Part shown: piece by piece, positions 1-13,820 of the stretch
Position numbering within the stretch: the stretch's first letter is position 1
How the letters are laid out: each line of letters begins with the position of its first letter
Notes under the pieces: generated by a model
What the model was told of the DNA's origin: nothing
What the model saw: only the letters and a program-made list of their open reading frames with translations
The model's database searches: none
Source: Echinometra lucunter
Taxonomy: Eukaryota; Echinodermata; Echinoidea; Camarodonta; Echinometridae
Reading direction: 5' to 3'
Assembly: GCA_029962745.1 (NCBI GenBank)
Contig: CM057165.1
Coordinates: forward strand, 3,130,340-3,194,339
Length of the DNA: 64,000 nt
Translations under genes and position numbers: made by a program

Positions 1-2319
1 TAATCGCAAATTGATTTGAGGCATGTCAGTTTAGTCAATCTCGTCTCTGCGCGCTAGCGCGGACAGGCGCGGCAGGCAGAAGAATTGAGGTGCGTATGCG
101 GACACCCTACTCTTAGAGGGGCACCAAGGCCAAAATGGGACCTGACCTACTCGTGCCACGGCACAATGCATAAACGCGCATTTACGCTTTGTCCACAGTA
201 GTTCATTCATGCTTCTCACTTATAATTACGCACGGTGGCAGTATTTTAGGGGTTGAAGCGTAGCTAGAATTTAATTTGGGGGGGGCAGTAGTGGGGAATG
301 CAAGGTGTGCAAATTAAATATTGAGCATACAAAGTGTACTCCTAGGGGGAAGGGTGCAGGGAGGGGGGAGTTTCCCCCCTCCCGCGCAAAGCGCGGAAGC
401 TCTGAAGTTTCTTTTTCCTTCCTTGTCTGCTCCTGCTCTTCCTACGTTCTCTTATCCTTTTCTCTTCCCTCTGATGCTTTTCTTTCTTTCAGGGGTGTGA
501 GTGACCGCAAATAAACAGAGCTGAAATCACAAAAGCTCCTATACTTTTGTACAGAGGAAGTCCACAAAAAGCTGACATTAAGTTGAAAATCAAAACCAAA
601 AAAAGCTGAAATCAGTTTTAAAGCTGAACTCTCACACCCTTGTTCTTTCTTTTTGCCTTGTTTTTTTTTTTGGTGAGACTGCCCTCTGGCTATATGGATG
701 AATCAAGTAATTCCATTTGAGATTATTATCATTAATTCATGTGGATAAAGCTTAAAATGAGAAATGAGAGAGGACAGAATCCTAGATCATCTTAAAGTAT
801 TTATCACTCGATGAATTGAATTGTTAATTGAGGTGTTCATTTCTTTCCTTCTCATCCCTTCTCCCCTTCCTTTCTCAAGAAAAATTTGTAACTGTTACAG
901 GATAAGCTGGTGAAGGTGTGTGGTGCTTTGTGGAGTGAATGGAAGAAAGCAAAACTAAAAATAAAGATGGCCTCAGGCTCAGAGGCAGCACAGAAGAGAA
1001 AATGTCCCCTTCTATTATTTATTGGATTGTTGTTAATGTCATTACATAATCTTAAGCAAATGAATGTCCAGAAAATAATATTAGCATCTCATGTAAACCA
1101 AGCGAAGAAGTGGTTTACATGTTTAATTGAGTACACACTCAATGCAAGTAGGTCTAAGTAAATTTTCATCACTTCCTATACCCTAACCCAAAACAAAGTA
1201 ATTTTAAAACGCAGAACTTCACCGAATTAAAGTTTCATCTTTTGGGGTTCTAATATTTTTTTTCTAGATATCACATATCTTCACAAAATATGTTAAAACT
1301 AATCATTTAATCAAATATCAACCCTACAATGCCCTAAAAGCTGAAAAAATAAACTATTACCACGACTGAAAAATCTTAAAATCACCAGCCCAATGAGGCA
1401 GTTTCTGCAGGATAACTCCCCCAGAGCTCGGGGAGCAATTGACTCTGAAGGAAGGCCTACAGCCCAAAGCAGCTGACTAAAAACATCGGCGGCGCGCGCT
1501 TCTTTAAATAGTAATGATGTTCAGATACCACTCAAGATAAGTTTCACTGACATTTTGAAAAATAAAATCCACACACTATATCAAAATTTTATTAAAATAT
1601 CGGCACTCAAGACCAGAAATAACCTTGATAATCAGAAGTCAGGGTAGGAACCGCCAGGTCATTCACTACTTGCACTTACACATACACTACACACTACACT
1701 GCACTGGTACATGTGGGACTGAGCAGTTAATGATACTGGCCTTCTACGATCATGGCGATATCGCAAACTTAAGGGTCTCTCCTGTTGTTGAAAAAGGGTG
1801 CATTTTGTGCTAATTTGAAATATTTTGTCACAAAATAAAAAGGAAAATTCAGGGTTTTATTTTTTTTTTAATGTAGTATGAGTTTCTTAGATTGGAGGGC
1901 ATCAAGGCCACTCAGAAAATTTTGTGGCCGTAAACCTTCTGATTTTGAGAAGGGCATCCCGGCCAGTGGGTGGGGCATACCGGCAAATTGCCGATGGCCG
2001 GTGGGTATTTCGAGCCCTGGGTTTGGGAAACCACTCGTTCATTTGACGCACGCACTTGTGTACAAGGTGGAAATAGTTAATAGGAAACCAATGCGTGTGA
2101 CTGAATAAAGCGCTGCTGTACAAAGTGAACAGTGGTTTCCTATTTCAGGATAATGCCAACCTGTCTTTGTATGTAAACTTACTTTCATCACAACAACACA
2201 TCTTTTACTTTTATCTTTGTCAGGATTTTGAAAAGGAAAGGAAATGAAAGAGAGAGTTTGCAATGCATGTTTACTTCTATCTTTGTTTGAATGTATTTTG
2301 AGTTTTTTTAAAGTCTGGG
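1..2319. other. Upstream intergenic DNA without a recognisable gene
   Basis: Only short ORFs without family resemblance occur. At 359-396 there are two abutting perfect hairpins (a G-run/C-run palindrome followed by CCGCGC-aaa-GCGCGG). The left 200 bp is unusually rich in CpG for this window. The remainder is AT-rich with short A or T runs. A gene edge cannot be excluded, but nothing supports one. Confidence 0.5.
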
Positions 2320-2968
2320 TACTGTATGAGCTGAAATTTTCGCAGTGGTTTTATTTTCGTGAATTTCGCGAATCACTCACCTATCGCGAATTTAACAACA
2401 CGCGAAAATATCCGCACATAAATTTGCTTTTTACCTCTCAGCGCAGCGTCATCGGCACATAGTACAGTTGTCATTGCCTAAAAGTATGCACTATGCATGT
2501 GGAAAGTGCACTGCAGCAGTCCTTCACCCGTGTGTATGTAGCATAACACACACAGACAAACAGAAATTGTCACTCACCACAAGTAAGCTCCGTACATGGT
2601 CGCCTCTAAAACCCCTATAAGAAACCCAATTTTGCTTCCAAAAATATGGAATCGGTGCCATTTTTCCAAAGCATGCGGGGCTTTAGTGAGGTGGTAAGTA
2701 AGAGGGTCGCTGAAAACGCGCTATAAATCAAGAAATCAGGGGTTTTATGACAGCATTTTTCGTTTATCGCAAGCTACGAGTTTGATGGTATTGGCAAAAA
2801 ATAATCAAAAAGCAAGTCCTCTGGATCTGCCGATATGGCTCATTCATGTACAAATAAGTTGACTGCAAGTCTTGCTCTTGCGCTCGCGAACTTAACAACT
2901 CGCGAAAATGTCTGTGAGCCTGTGATTCGTGAAAATATCTGTACACGAAAATATTGGCGTATACAGTA
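2320..2968. mobile_element. MITE-like element with TACTGTAT terminal inverted repeats and CGCGAA motifs
   Basis: The left end TACTGTATGAGCTGAAATTT and the right end ...GCGTATACAGTA pair as imperfect inverted repeats. Inside both ends there are clusters of CGCGAA/TTCGCG (2360-2410 and 2880-2950), again in inverted orientation. Length is about 650 bp and there is no transposase. Such CGCGAA-rich hairpin elements are common in marine invertebrate genomes; the class is not assigned. Confidence 0.5.
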
Positions 2969-4300
2969 ACTAAAAAGAAGTCATGCATGCTTGTACTAGC
3001 GACTTCTTTACTTACCACTACCACTGCAAAAAAAGTCGCTACTCTGTGTTCGCCGATATGTATGAAAGTGCAACGCTGTACTGCTCTCCGCCTGTGGCCA
3101 AGACCAGCGGGTGTAGGTGAACTCGCGATGTGGAAGGTCGCGTTATTGAAATGGAAATTAATCACACCATGAAATCGCCAAGAAGGTAGGGTTTCATATC
3201 AATCAAAAGTCGAATTTTTAGCTTGAAAAATAAAGTTTAGGTTCTAATAATATATCGCAGTTAGATCTACTGGTCCACAAGCAAACTTCAAAGGTAGTTT
3301 GCAGGGCTAACCGGGCTTGAGAAAGTGTGATTTGGAGGCATAATATTTGTTTGTTGACATCAGCCTCCACAGGGGCAAATAGCAGAGCTCTTAAGCTCTG
3401 TGTGAAATATCAGAATGAAAACATGCAGAGCTTCCTTAAGCTACAAATCCTCTGCATGGAGATGCCAGCAGTGCTCAAAATGCATTTCATATACTGTACT
3501 CATAACTACAGAAGTTCAGAATTGCAAGACAAGCGCAAGTTCACAACCTTCGCTTGCATGCGGCGGACAGTGCCAATTCGGCCATTGCTCACCACTTAAT
3601 GTACAACCAAGAGTGCGCGAAACAATACTGTTCATCTTGGTTCGAAGTACTCAGCCAAGTGATAAGCTTCACACATCTGCGCATGCTCGAAGCAGCATAC
3701 ATTCAGCTTACTGACTGCCGTCAGAAGGAGTTTGTGAGAATGTTTGCATTATTTTAGTATTATTTGAGTAACTGACTGGCAGCAAGGCTAGTTTTGTTTA
3801 CCTTGACAGCCTATCACAGCTCGTCATTTTACGCGCGTATTGTCCCCTCACTTCCATTATAATTGTTTTGATTCTGGCTTTCTGTTCACTCATGCGATTT
3901 TATTCTGATGAGTGCATGTCGAAAAGCTTCAGTATATCCGTGTTCAATGTTATTTTCCGATTTTACAGTACCAAACACCTACATGTATTCTACTACAGAA
4001 GTGTCAAACTTCGAAGCAGTATTAACTGAGGAATATGGGGAAAAATCAAAAAGTTTCAAAGATTTTCTCAATGTTTTTGTAGCTGATGTTACATGTATTT
4101 AGATTTTCTAGTTGAATTAAGGTGTTTGGATGTCTTGTATGTGTCTATGTAATGTGTTTTATGGGAGTAATTAGTACCTTTGTTTTAGCATTAAAGTGGG
4201 CTTGTGGTCAAGACCATTGACAATTAGTGTAGCTGGTGTGACTTCCAAAATCTTTAGTTGTACTTGATGATATCTTCCCATTAAAGTCATATTGGGACTA
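2969..4300. other. Intergenic DNA with one half of a dispersed repeat
   Basis: No coding exon is recognised. The segment 3797-3958 has an inverted counterpart at 40769-40932. The remainder shows nothing I can name. Confidence 0.5.
3797..3958 (+). repeat. Dispersed repeat, inverted partner at 40769-40932
   Basis: Reading the reverse complement of 40769-40932 gives the same series of blocks: TTTACCTTGACAGCC, ATCACAGCTC, TTTTGATTCTG, CTTTCTGTTCA, AAGCTTCAGTAT, CCGTGTTCAATG. The two copies differ by scattered substitutions. No terminal repeats were identified, so this may be a fragment of a larger unknown element. Confidence 0.75.
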
Positions 4301-4460
4301 GGGTGCCATTGCATAAAAACTTGCCATTATATTAACTTTGCCATCAATGGTAACTACCATGGTAATGTTGCTCAACAGCGAATCAAAATACAGTATTCCT
4401 TGGTAGTTACCATTGATGGCAAAGTTACTATAATAGCAAGTTTTTTATGCAACAGCACCC
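4301..4460. mobile_element. 160-bp fold-back MITE with ~60-bp terminal inverted repeats, copy 1
   Basis: The ends GGGTGCCATTGCATAAAAAC and its near complement ...TTTTTTATGCAACAGCACCC form a long hairpin that includes TTTGCCATCAATGGTAACTA on one arm and its complement on the other. A second, more diverged copy is at 24553-24696. A non-autonomous DNA transposon is the likely explanation. Confidence 0.75.
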
Positions 4461-4818
4461 AGTACTGCACCAATACATTTGATGTTTCATATTTCTTGTG
4501 CAAGAAGTTTAAAGCAGTTTATACTGTGCAAGAAGTGAAGGAGGCAGATTATTCTGAAGAAGAACAAGAAGAAGAAGGAAGAAGATATTTCTTACCATAT
4601 TCAATTTCTTATAAAGTCTGCCTTGGCCTTATAGATTTTCTTTCTAATGAGGTTATTTTCTTGTAAAGTAAAGGCTCATTCAGACCCAGCAGCAAACCCC
4701 CACATTTTTTTAGTGTTCACACATGGTGCGATAAAATGTGTCACTTTTGATACTGGTATTACATACAAATTTCCCTTGAAAGCTGGAACTCCCCACAAAT
4801 TCCTCCAGTGTTCCTCCA

Positions 4819-4859
<41 letters not shown>

Positions 4860-4863
4860 GTTA

Positions 4864-4910
<47 letters not shown>

Positions 4911-5118
4911 GTTATTGTTATTATTATTATTATTGTTATTGTTATTATTATTATTATTATTGTTATTATTATTATTATTATTATTGTTATTGTTATTATT
5001 ATTATTATTGTTATTATTATTATTGTTATTATTATTGTTATTATTATTATTATTATTGTTATTATTATTATTGTTATTATTATTATTATTATTGTTATTG
5101 TTATTATTATTATTATTA

Positions 5119-5178
<60 letters not shown>

Positions 5179-5181
5179 ATT
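4819..5181. repeat. (TTA/TTG)n trinucleotide microsatellite, ~360 bp
   Basis: An almost pure TTA array is interrupted by interspersed TTG triplets. The long apparent poly-Leu, poly-Ile and poly-Tyr reading frames here are by-products of the triplet period, not genes. A C-run follows at about 5199-5211. Confidence 0.97.
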
Positions 5182-5368
5182 CCCCAGTATATGAAATACC
5201 CCCCCCCCCCACAAAAAAAGTTGATAGTTGAAACTCATATAGTTACATGGAATCCCAAACATATAGAGCACACTATCCTTTTGTGATTGGTACACTTTAA
5301 AGTGATCATTTCTATTACAGGAAATTAGATTTCAAGGTCAGTCTACTTGTGAGTTCTGAATCTTGCTC

Positions 5369-5868
5369 TAATACCCCTTTCATACTGGGCGTTTGCCAGC
5401 TTCAGGTCCGGACCAGAACCGGATTAACTCCCAGCATAAATGGTTGAAAAATATTAAGCCTGACCTAAAGTTAATCTGTTAGGAGGTGGTTCAGAGGTCC
5501 GCAAGTCTGCTTCAGGCCCGAGTTAACATCAGTATAAAAGCTCTTTCGACTTTAAGCTAGAGCTAAATCCAGTGACCCATGAACGGGAGATTGTGTATAC
5601 CGCTTCCAGGTTTCCCACACAGCCAGTGTGGTATTACACATGGCCCGCGCTGTGTGTTGTATTCCTTGTATTTATTCATGAGCTCATCTCTCGCTGGTGG
5701 GAAGCATGGCTAAGAGGGGAGATACTTTGTAAGTTACCACGCCAACTACTCTGGCCTCATTGGTAACTTGGGTGGTCGAGAATGGCAGTATGAAACGGCT
5801 TAGCTCAAGCTAAAGTCAGCCTGCCTCAGAAGCAGGCTAAAATCTCATGCAGGATTAAAAGGGTATTA
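5369..5868. mobile_element. Possible DNA element with TAATACCC ends
   Basis: The left end TAATACCCCTTTCATAC and the right end AAAAGGGTATTA are imperfect inverted repeats bounding a 500-bp, relatively GC-rich block with AGCTAGAGCT- and GGCTTAGCTC-like inverted motifs inside. No coding capacity is seen. The borders are tentative. Confidence 0.4.
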
Positions 5869-8800
5869 AATTCATAAAGACTTGATTTTTTTCCGGGAAG
5901 AGAACTTGACAGAGTATATTCATCCTCGTAAGTTATGTACATCACAAAATTTGACTATGCCTGTGTGGTAAAATCTATGAAAAATAGCAAAACAAATGGA
6001 AAACACACATAACAAAACAAAACAAAACAAAAATGCAAATTTTCCATTTAGCATATTAATAATTGGTCTACCCTTGAAGAATGCTTTTGACACAAATATT
6101 TGCAGATCTACAGTCTATCCTGTCTACAAAGGCCACCAAGAGGAACAGAAAAACGGTAGCCACTGTAGACAGGTAGGCCTCTAGATCCTACAAAAGATTT
6201 CATTATGGGAAGGATATGCTATTGACAAGTGGTCATTATAGGGGTTCTGGCCTCCAAGGCAAGACACTACAGGGGGGATGGGGATGGCTCCCCCCTCCCC
6301 CCCCCCCCTCCATGATTTTTCAAGTGATTAATAAAAGAACAAGAACAAAAAAAAGTATGGGGAAGCGAGGGCAGGGTCATTCAGGTATATAAAACCTTAT
6401 TTGTTCATTTAAAATGTATATAAACTCACTTGTGCATCGTCTTGCCCCCCCCCCCCCCCCCCACCTGTCAAAATATACTGCTGTTATCCCTGGATTTGAC
6501 CATGTACATGTATAACATTGATTTGGAGATCCATGTATCAAATTCCCAAATACATGGACTGTCAGATTTTCCAGTCATAGTCATATTCAACAACTCAATC
6601 TGTGAGAAAATCTGGAGAAATAACCCCAAACCCCAGCAACAACACAAAATGGACATGGTGGACAAATGGCCTTTCCGGACAGAGATTCCACCGTGTTCAT
6701 GGGTTTTTTTTTTTTAACTTAAAGGAGATAGTGTAGGTGACCACTGTATGCACTTAATGTTTTTTTTTTTGGTATTCGTATGATATGCACTTTATGTTTA
6801 TAGACAGATGGCCTTAATAGAGGGGGTTTTGTTACTAAGACAAGACAGATTAGACTGTAGAAAATACATGTATATGTAGATCCATTTTAAATGCCGCCTC
6901 TGTCAGAATGTGTATTACAGGGCTACATTCCACACCTCCTGTGAGAAAATCATGGTTTATCGCAGCGTATCGCCTACAGTCACTGCACAATCACCAACTT
7001 GGCAATGACTCGTGCTATCAGCTTGAATTTACCGACACATGCTTGTGAAGTGCATATAGTAGTCATGTCTGTGGGTGAGTCAGCCAATGAGAGAGAGAGA
7101 GGAGGAGGAACAGTTTGCTGAAGTCTGGGGAGGTCTTGCCGTGTTTAGCGCATTACCCTATTAAAACTGCTGTTCTACTTGCGGTGACTCGTAACCTGCG
7201 ACGACCACACGTGTGTGCAGACTGCAGGCACTCGCACCACTCACATTGAGCTGCCAAGAAACTTACAGCCTGCTGCCTGCAGTATACCTGAAGAAGCTGT
7301 GCTTGTTTCAAAACATTCAAAATATTGCTTCATTTATTTTTTGCTACTCACGAGTCAAGCCCTATTACCATTTCTGTATACCTCTTCATTACAAGATTGT
7401 ATTTGTTGGAGAGTTTTGAGAAGCTAGAGTGAATTCTATTTTTGAATTGTAGGGATATCCACCATTAACTAACCAAGTTTATGTTAACTCTGAATGTGAT
7501 TATCTGTGAATGGACAAGTTAAAATGGTCTTTGAACTCTGCAGGGAAAGCACTCAGGAAACGATCAAGTATTGTGCGACAGACGTCTAGGAAGTGACTGA
7601 CTGTTAAAATCAATAAATCTATACTCGATATCAGAACTCTTTGGATAATCACATGAGTAGTCATTATCTGTACATTGCACAATATCAGAATACTCTTCTT
7701 TTGGTAAGTTTGCTTTCTCTTTTTAGTTGTAATGTCATGAGCCTGCATTCCTCTCCATAGTGCTTCAGGAACTTAACTTCTAAAAAAATTTCAGTAATGA
7801 TAATTTCGATGGAAATGATGTATCTTAAATCAGCAACAAGGATCCCTTTAGATATACTAATACATGCAAGATTAATTGTCTTAAGGTTTGAAAAAAAAAA
7901 GAAGTTGCATTTGATGGTAGATTAACTAATTTTGAAATTGGGTAGAATACTGCAGTTCTAAAACTTTTTAATAGAGGAAACATTTTTCCTTTAAAATGAA
8001 CCCTCCAAAAAGTTTGGAAACTTGGTTTTGATCGATTAGAGCTCTCATGTCATGGCATAATCATCACTTTGTTTAGAATCATTAGAAAGTGGATGTAGTC
8101 CCCTAAAATGACACCTTATTTGTTAGGGTTATGATTTTGTAGTCATGGAATGAGCAGTACATGAGAATAAGGGACAATATCAAAAGTGAAAAGTTTCAAA
8201 TTTAAAAATGCACTGGTAAGCATAGAGACTGGAATTTTCTTATTATGTTACTAGTGGATCTATTTGAAAAGGCTGTGCATTAAACCTTATCAAACTTCTA
8301 AGACTGACCATATCACTTGGCTGGTCAGTCGTAAACAGATGCATGAAATAGACTCAATCAACATTGTAAAGTTTGTAAATTCCTTTGGGTTTTGATGCAT
8401 AGGTGTGTAGAGAGAAGGAAGGTCTCATAACAGGTTTATTAAAGTGTTTTGTTGATAGGAAGGGAGGCATGGTGGTTTATTTAATTAGTGAGGGATAGCA
8501 TTAATTGGCCCATCCCCCAAATATTCCATTCAAAAGGTATGCTAAATTGATACCTTCTTTGAATGGAAAAGCCAAGGAGATTACTGTATTACAGGTCTGT
8601 AAGTGTAATATTGAGTTCTGGAATTTAAGCAGTTATCTATACCAGGCGTTCAAAACACTACTCTTTTAAATATGTAAACAAGTAGTCAATAATGTGTATT
8701 CTGACATATATAAGGTAAAAGTAACAATTGAAATCATATTTTTCTTTCGTTCTCCATCCCTTCCTAAGATTTTGCCTTTTGCCTCAATTTAAAATAAAAA

Positions 8801-9140
8801 CAGCAACAGCAGCAGAAAACAAACATAAATGTTGTGTGCATGTATCTTTTAGGTTTTATTATACATGTAATCATTACATTTATTTACCCATTTTTAAAAA
8901 TCAAAGTCTTACGGATGTTCCCAGCAAAAAGTTATTTTGATAAATGCAATTCAAGGAAAGAAATTTCTTGTAAGCCACACTATAGCTAAACCCTCTTAAA
9001 ACCATGAAATGATGAATGAAAAAAAAAAACAAACCTTTTTCTGTTTCACAACTAATCCGAATATCGTGAATGTGTGATGTATGGATCACTTGACTTGCCA
9101 TGTGCCTGGCTGTTGGTCTGAAATTGACAAAACAGAGAAT

Positions 9141-9141
<1 letters not shown>
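5869..9141. other. Intergenic DNA without a recognisable gene
   Basis: Homopolymer C runs occur near 6294-6310 and 6446-6462. There is a short perfect-arm hairpin at 8524-8568. The rest is AT-rich with no exon of a family I know. Confidence 0.5.
8524..8568. repeat. Short hairpin (11-bp plus 5-bp stem)
   Basis: TTCCATTCAAA pairs with TTTGAATGGAA and, inside, GGTAT with ATACC, leaving a 9-nt loop. It is too short for a typical animal pre-miRNA, and nothing in the sequence shows transcription. Confidence 0.6.

Positions 9142-9218
<77 letters not shown>
9142..9218. repeat. (GA)n microsatellite
   Basis: About 37 GA dinucleotides are nearly uninterrupted. It produces spurious Arg-Glu and Ser-Leu frames. 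Confidence 0.97.
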
Positions 9219-9220
<2 letters not shown>

Positions 9221-11357
9221 AAAACAAGTTTCCTTATTGGTCACTCAGGAAAAGATCTACTATACACAGGAAGATAATTTCTTTTCTTTTTTTAACTTCT
9301 AGGGGAAGCATGTATTATCATGTGATTTGTGGGAAGTCTTTGTGGAAATGTTATTTTTTTACATATTCCCTAGTTTAGCTCAAACCAGTATATTGTATTT
9401 GAAAGGTACATGTGCCTACATGTATTTAATTCTTATTGCTGTGTTTCCTCTTAATGTGTTTGGATGTTACCCACATCTGTTTTGAAATATTTGCAAAACA
9501 ATGGTCACTTGATGGCATGTGATTGTGATTTTTATACAATTTTTTTTGTGTGGGTGTGTGTCAGTCTTCTACAGGAGTTAATGAGGAAATACACCACAGA
9601 AAGTACCACAGTACCACAGAAAGTACCACAGCACCACAGAAATATGCTGTAATTTCTTAAAATATTCATACTGGTAATCATTTACGAATACTTTAAATCT
9701 GTTTTCCAAAAAGATGAACAGAAAGTACAATGTTTATTGGGGAGGGTAATACATGTACAAGAAAGAAAATAGATCACCTTTATTGCACATAATATCTTGA
9801 TAGTGTTACATTGTCGCTGGTCTAGGGAACTGGCAAATAGCCCACCACGTGGAAAACTACAGTTAAGAGAAAAACACGTTCAAAGTTTTTTACTTTTTTT
9901 ATGAGCAATGAATTTGTACAGAGAGAGAGAGTAAATCGATTAAATGGACCGCAATTTTTCAGCGAGGAAAATACAATATCCATGCATTATTTTTATATCC
10001 AGGGTATACTCTTGAGCAGTTCCCGAAAAGGTTTGCAAGCAAGTTCACAATTTAGACAAACACAGGTACATTGCTTGTAGTGAAAGGTGGAGGTGGGGGA
10101 AGGGGGAGGAGAGAGTAAGGGAAAAATCAAAAAATTTTGGGAGTGCCACCAAAAAAAAAGGGTGGGAACTTGAAAATGTGCTTATCTCTCAGCTCATCAG
10201 CAAAAAGAAACTCTACTCTCGCATGTGAATATATTCGGTCATGAAATGTAAAGTGTTCATATCCCTAGAAGATTTTTGCGATTGCCATGTCATTTGAGAA
10301 GCATGACTGACAAATTTCTTTATGCATTCACACTCACGTAGGTAAAAACCAAACTAGAAACTTCCTACATGGACTCATTTTGGGTGGGAGTAGATATTTG
10401 AAGGAAAAAAAAAAGGAAATGGATTATTTTGGTGGATCGTATTTTGTTTTCCTGGAAGAACTAGCAAGTGCACGATAATGTCAAGCATAGTTTAGACTTC
10501 TTCTTCTGTCAAGTTAAGTACAAGTGTTTACATTCAAGGATGTTGGAAAGGAGTTACTGATTCCTTTCAAGAAATGTGGCCTAGTTTTACTAAATTGCAC
10601 ATGTTGAATAAAAAACAATAAAAAAAAAAACGCACATGTTCATGGGTGTAGTCTAATGCGAATGAAAGGTTAAAGATTCTAATTACAATTGTTTGAAATA
10701 ATTCATGAAGGTATATATATTCATATATACTATTATTAAAGTTGTTTCAAAGTTGTATTCTGTACACATGTCTAGAAGTTGTGTTCTCTTTATTTTAGAT
10801 TTGAAAAGAAAATATTGAATTATACAGGATGTAGGTAAAAATGATTGGTATTTCTGTAGTGTATGCCTTAAGACAATATCATCAGGTTAATGAAATGTAT
10901 CATTTCAATTTGCTGATATTAATTTTCAAATTTTTAGATTTCAAAAGGATGAGAACCCACGAGGCTTGACCTGATATGAGTTTTGACATATTTGCAGGCA
11001 ATTTCAATTTCTTACGCTCTGAAATTAGAGTGTTCACCTCAGTGGGCAGAATATATGTCCACCCCTTCCTTTTGTAGAGATATTTCTCAAATCTCTGAAT
11101 ATTCTTTTATCTTCTTATGAAAAAGAAAGAAAGAAAAAAAAAGACTGACTCAGGAAGTTTGAGATATGTTCACTGCAGACTTGCGTGAGGGGTAGAAATT
11201 GGATGATGACACAATGACAACTATTTGTAATTCAGGTTCAAGGATAACAATCTAACTGATGAAAGCTGTGTCCAGCACATCATCCCATCTCTCTCTTTCT
11301 CTTTTTCTCTCTATCTCTTTCACCCTTTCTCACATCTTCCTCCCTTTTCTCTCCATC

Positions 11358-11362
<5 letters not shown>

Positions 11363-11417
<55 letters not shown>
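11363..11417. repeat. (CT)n microsatellite
   Basis: A run of CT dinucleotides is embedded in a longer pyrimidine-rich tract beginning about 11287. Confidence 0.95.
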
Positions 11418-11423
<6 letters not shown>

Positions 11424-13820
11424 TATCTTTCTGCCCAGTCTGATGATGGGACCAAGGTCTCATCTCATTGTTGTCTGTTGCCAAAAATGTAAAAAAAAGA
11501 AAAAAAATTAAATGGATGTTCCGACAGAAGCAGGAAAGAGTAGGGGTGGAGATCATAGATTTGATATGGTGCAATCACTGAAGAAAGACTGAATTTTTAA
11601 CATTGACATTGACATGCATTTCTTTGTGTATTTTGAATGGTTTGGGGAGGGGGGAAGGAGCTTCAGGGAGGAAGGGGTGAGGGAAGGGGAGGGAGAAGGG
11701 TTAAAAGGAAAGGGTGGGGAAGGGGAAGAGGAGGAGGTGGGGGTAAGAGGATCAACACATCTAACCTAATTAAAAATAAATAATTTCTAGATATTTCAAT
11801 GGCCATGTGAAGACACTATAGAAATTTATCCTTAGATCTGCAAACAACTTCTTTTTATCTTGATACATCAGCAACACAACTTGCTAATAATGTCATTATA
11901 CTTTCATGAACGAAAATCATTTTTGGACTGCTATGTGTACTTTCAGTTGATGGAGAGATAACAAGTTGATTCCATGCTACTTTTGCAGAAAACTTGGCAA
12001 AGAGAAATAACCCTGTTTTATTTTATTTGAAGGTTGGAAAACATCCCTGTGATGAAAAAATGAAGATGGAATACAGGTAAACTTTCAGACATGAGAACCT
12101 TTCCCTTTATTTCAAAAACATCTGTAATCATACATTGTAAACAGAGATTTCCATCATTTTCATATCCAATTACATTCTTTCCTAATTTTCATGTTATTGC
12201 TGATGATGTTTTGCTTTTAGTGTAGACAAGAACCATCAGTGATTCACTTGTGGGATTGTGGTCTAGCCAACTGCCACATTTTACCAAATAATCCTAAAGT
12301 TTATGCTTCCAAGGGGAAAAATTTTTACAGGAATGAGAAAATGCAAGAAAAGTGTGCAAGAAGAATCCAAAGAGTGAATGCCTTTTGGCTGCTACAGGGT
12401 TAATCCTAGCCAGCAAGTCTCCAGTCGGATTTGTTGGTTGATCTATTTTCGGGAGGAGATAATTAATCCCTGTGTGTTAATGGAGGATCCCTTAGTAAAT
12501 TCTTGTGCCCTTGCTTCTTTGCGGTGAATTGCTGAGAGATACATGGAAGTTAGTAATATTTTCCTCAAGTCTCCAGATTGCATCCTCCAATAATGGGCAA
12601 TAAATTTATGACAACATCTTTCATTATTTTGGAAAGATATACATGTAGGTGCACGTGCATGAAAGGGGGTTTTTATGGTGTTGATTCTGTCGTCCATCTG
12701 ACTGTCTACTTCTTTAGGTCAACTCCTGCCCTAGAATATCATCACAAACTTTGAATAAATCGTTGATTTGCCTCCAATTAGTGAAATTGTCATATCTTAA
12801 TCATATATTGTAACTTTCATCTGTTTCATTTTTTTTTTACCTTTGTGGAAAGCAACTTATTTTGTAGCTTGAATTTTTCATTTGAGTCCGGCTAAGTGAA
12901 AGCCTCTGTTCTTACATTCTAGTGATAGATTATCACGCACTATTTAAATGGGGGGGGGGGGGGGGTTTAAGCAGTATACCAAAGAAATGTATGAAAATCA
13001 TGCAAAATGAATTTTGAATACAAGGACTGGGTCAAATATTTCCCCTCAGCAAATTGACAAACAATGTATGAGGGTAACTTCAGGGAGTTACTGGTACATT
13101 GTACATATGATGTCCATTGTCCTTCTCAAATATATTTCACCTTTGCACAGTAGTGTAGTAGTAATGATAGATTATTTTCAATTGTTTTTTATTTTATAGG
13201 GTAATGAACCTTTTCATGACCTTAGTTTGATTAGTTACATCATCAGGAACGCTGTACTTGCACTCTTGGTTATAGAATGTACACTGACATGATTGTGAAT
13301 GACACATTTAAGGTACAGGGGAAAGACTTTCAAAATGCAAAATTCATCAGCATGTTTTCTTTTTCAAATAGATAACAATTTAATTTTTCTTTCACACGTG
13401 CAGTTATAATACTTTGAATCTTAGTGTACATGTATGTTTTTTTTTTTTTTTTTTTTTTTTTACATTTTCAAGAATATCCTTTTCTTCTTAACGTAGTATT
13501 TTTCAGCTTATTTCCTTCTCCAAGATGGTTCCATAAGTAGAACCAGTTTTAATTTTCAAAATTATGAATTTCCACAGTATAAGATTTTATTTATAATCTG
13601 AAACAATATTTATGGACAAAAACTGGGTTATAATTTTCTTTTTGTTTTAAATGCAAATTTGTCTGATGACCTCAGAATCTCTCTTTCTCCCTGTCTTTTT
13701 GTGTCCCTGTGTTATTGTCATGCTAGTCTGGTGTCATATTTTGGTTTTGTCTCAGCAGGATTTTGACTGGTATCAAACTAGGCTGTGTACCCAGATAAGA
13801 AGACAGTAGAAGCAGAGATA

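Noticed and set aside
4808..5286. Long frames of poly-Leu, poly-Ile and poly-Tyr
   Set aside because: They are the three readings of the TTA/TTG microsatellite. There is no start context, splice sites or non-repetitive sequence.
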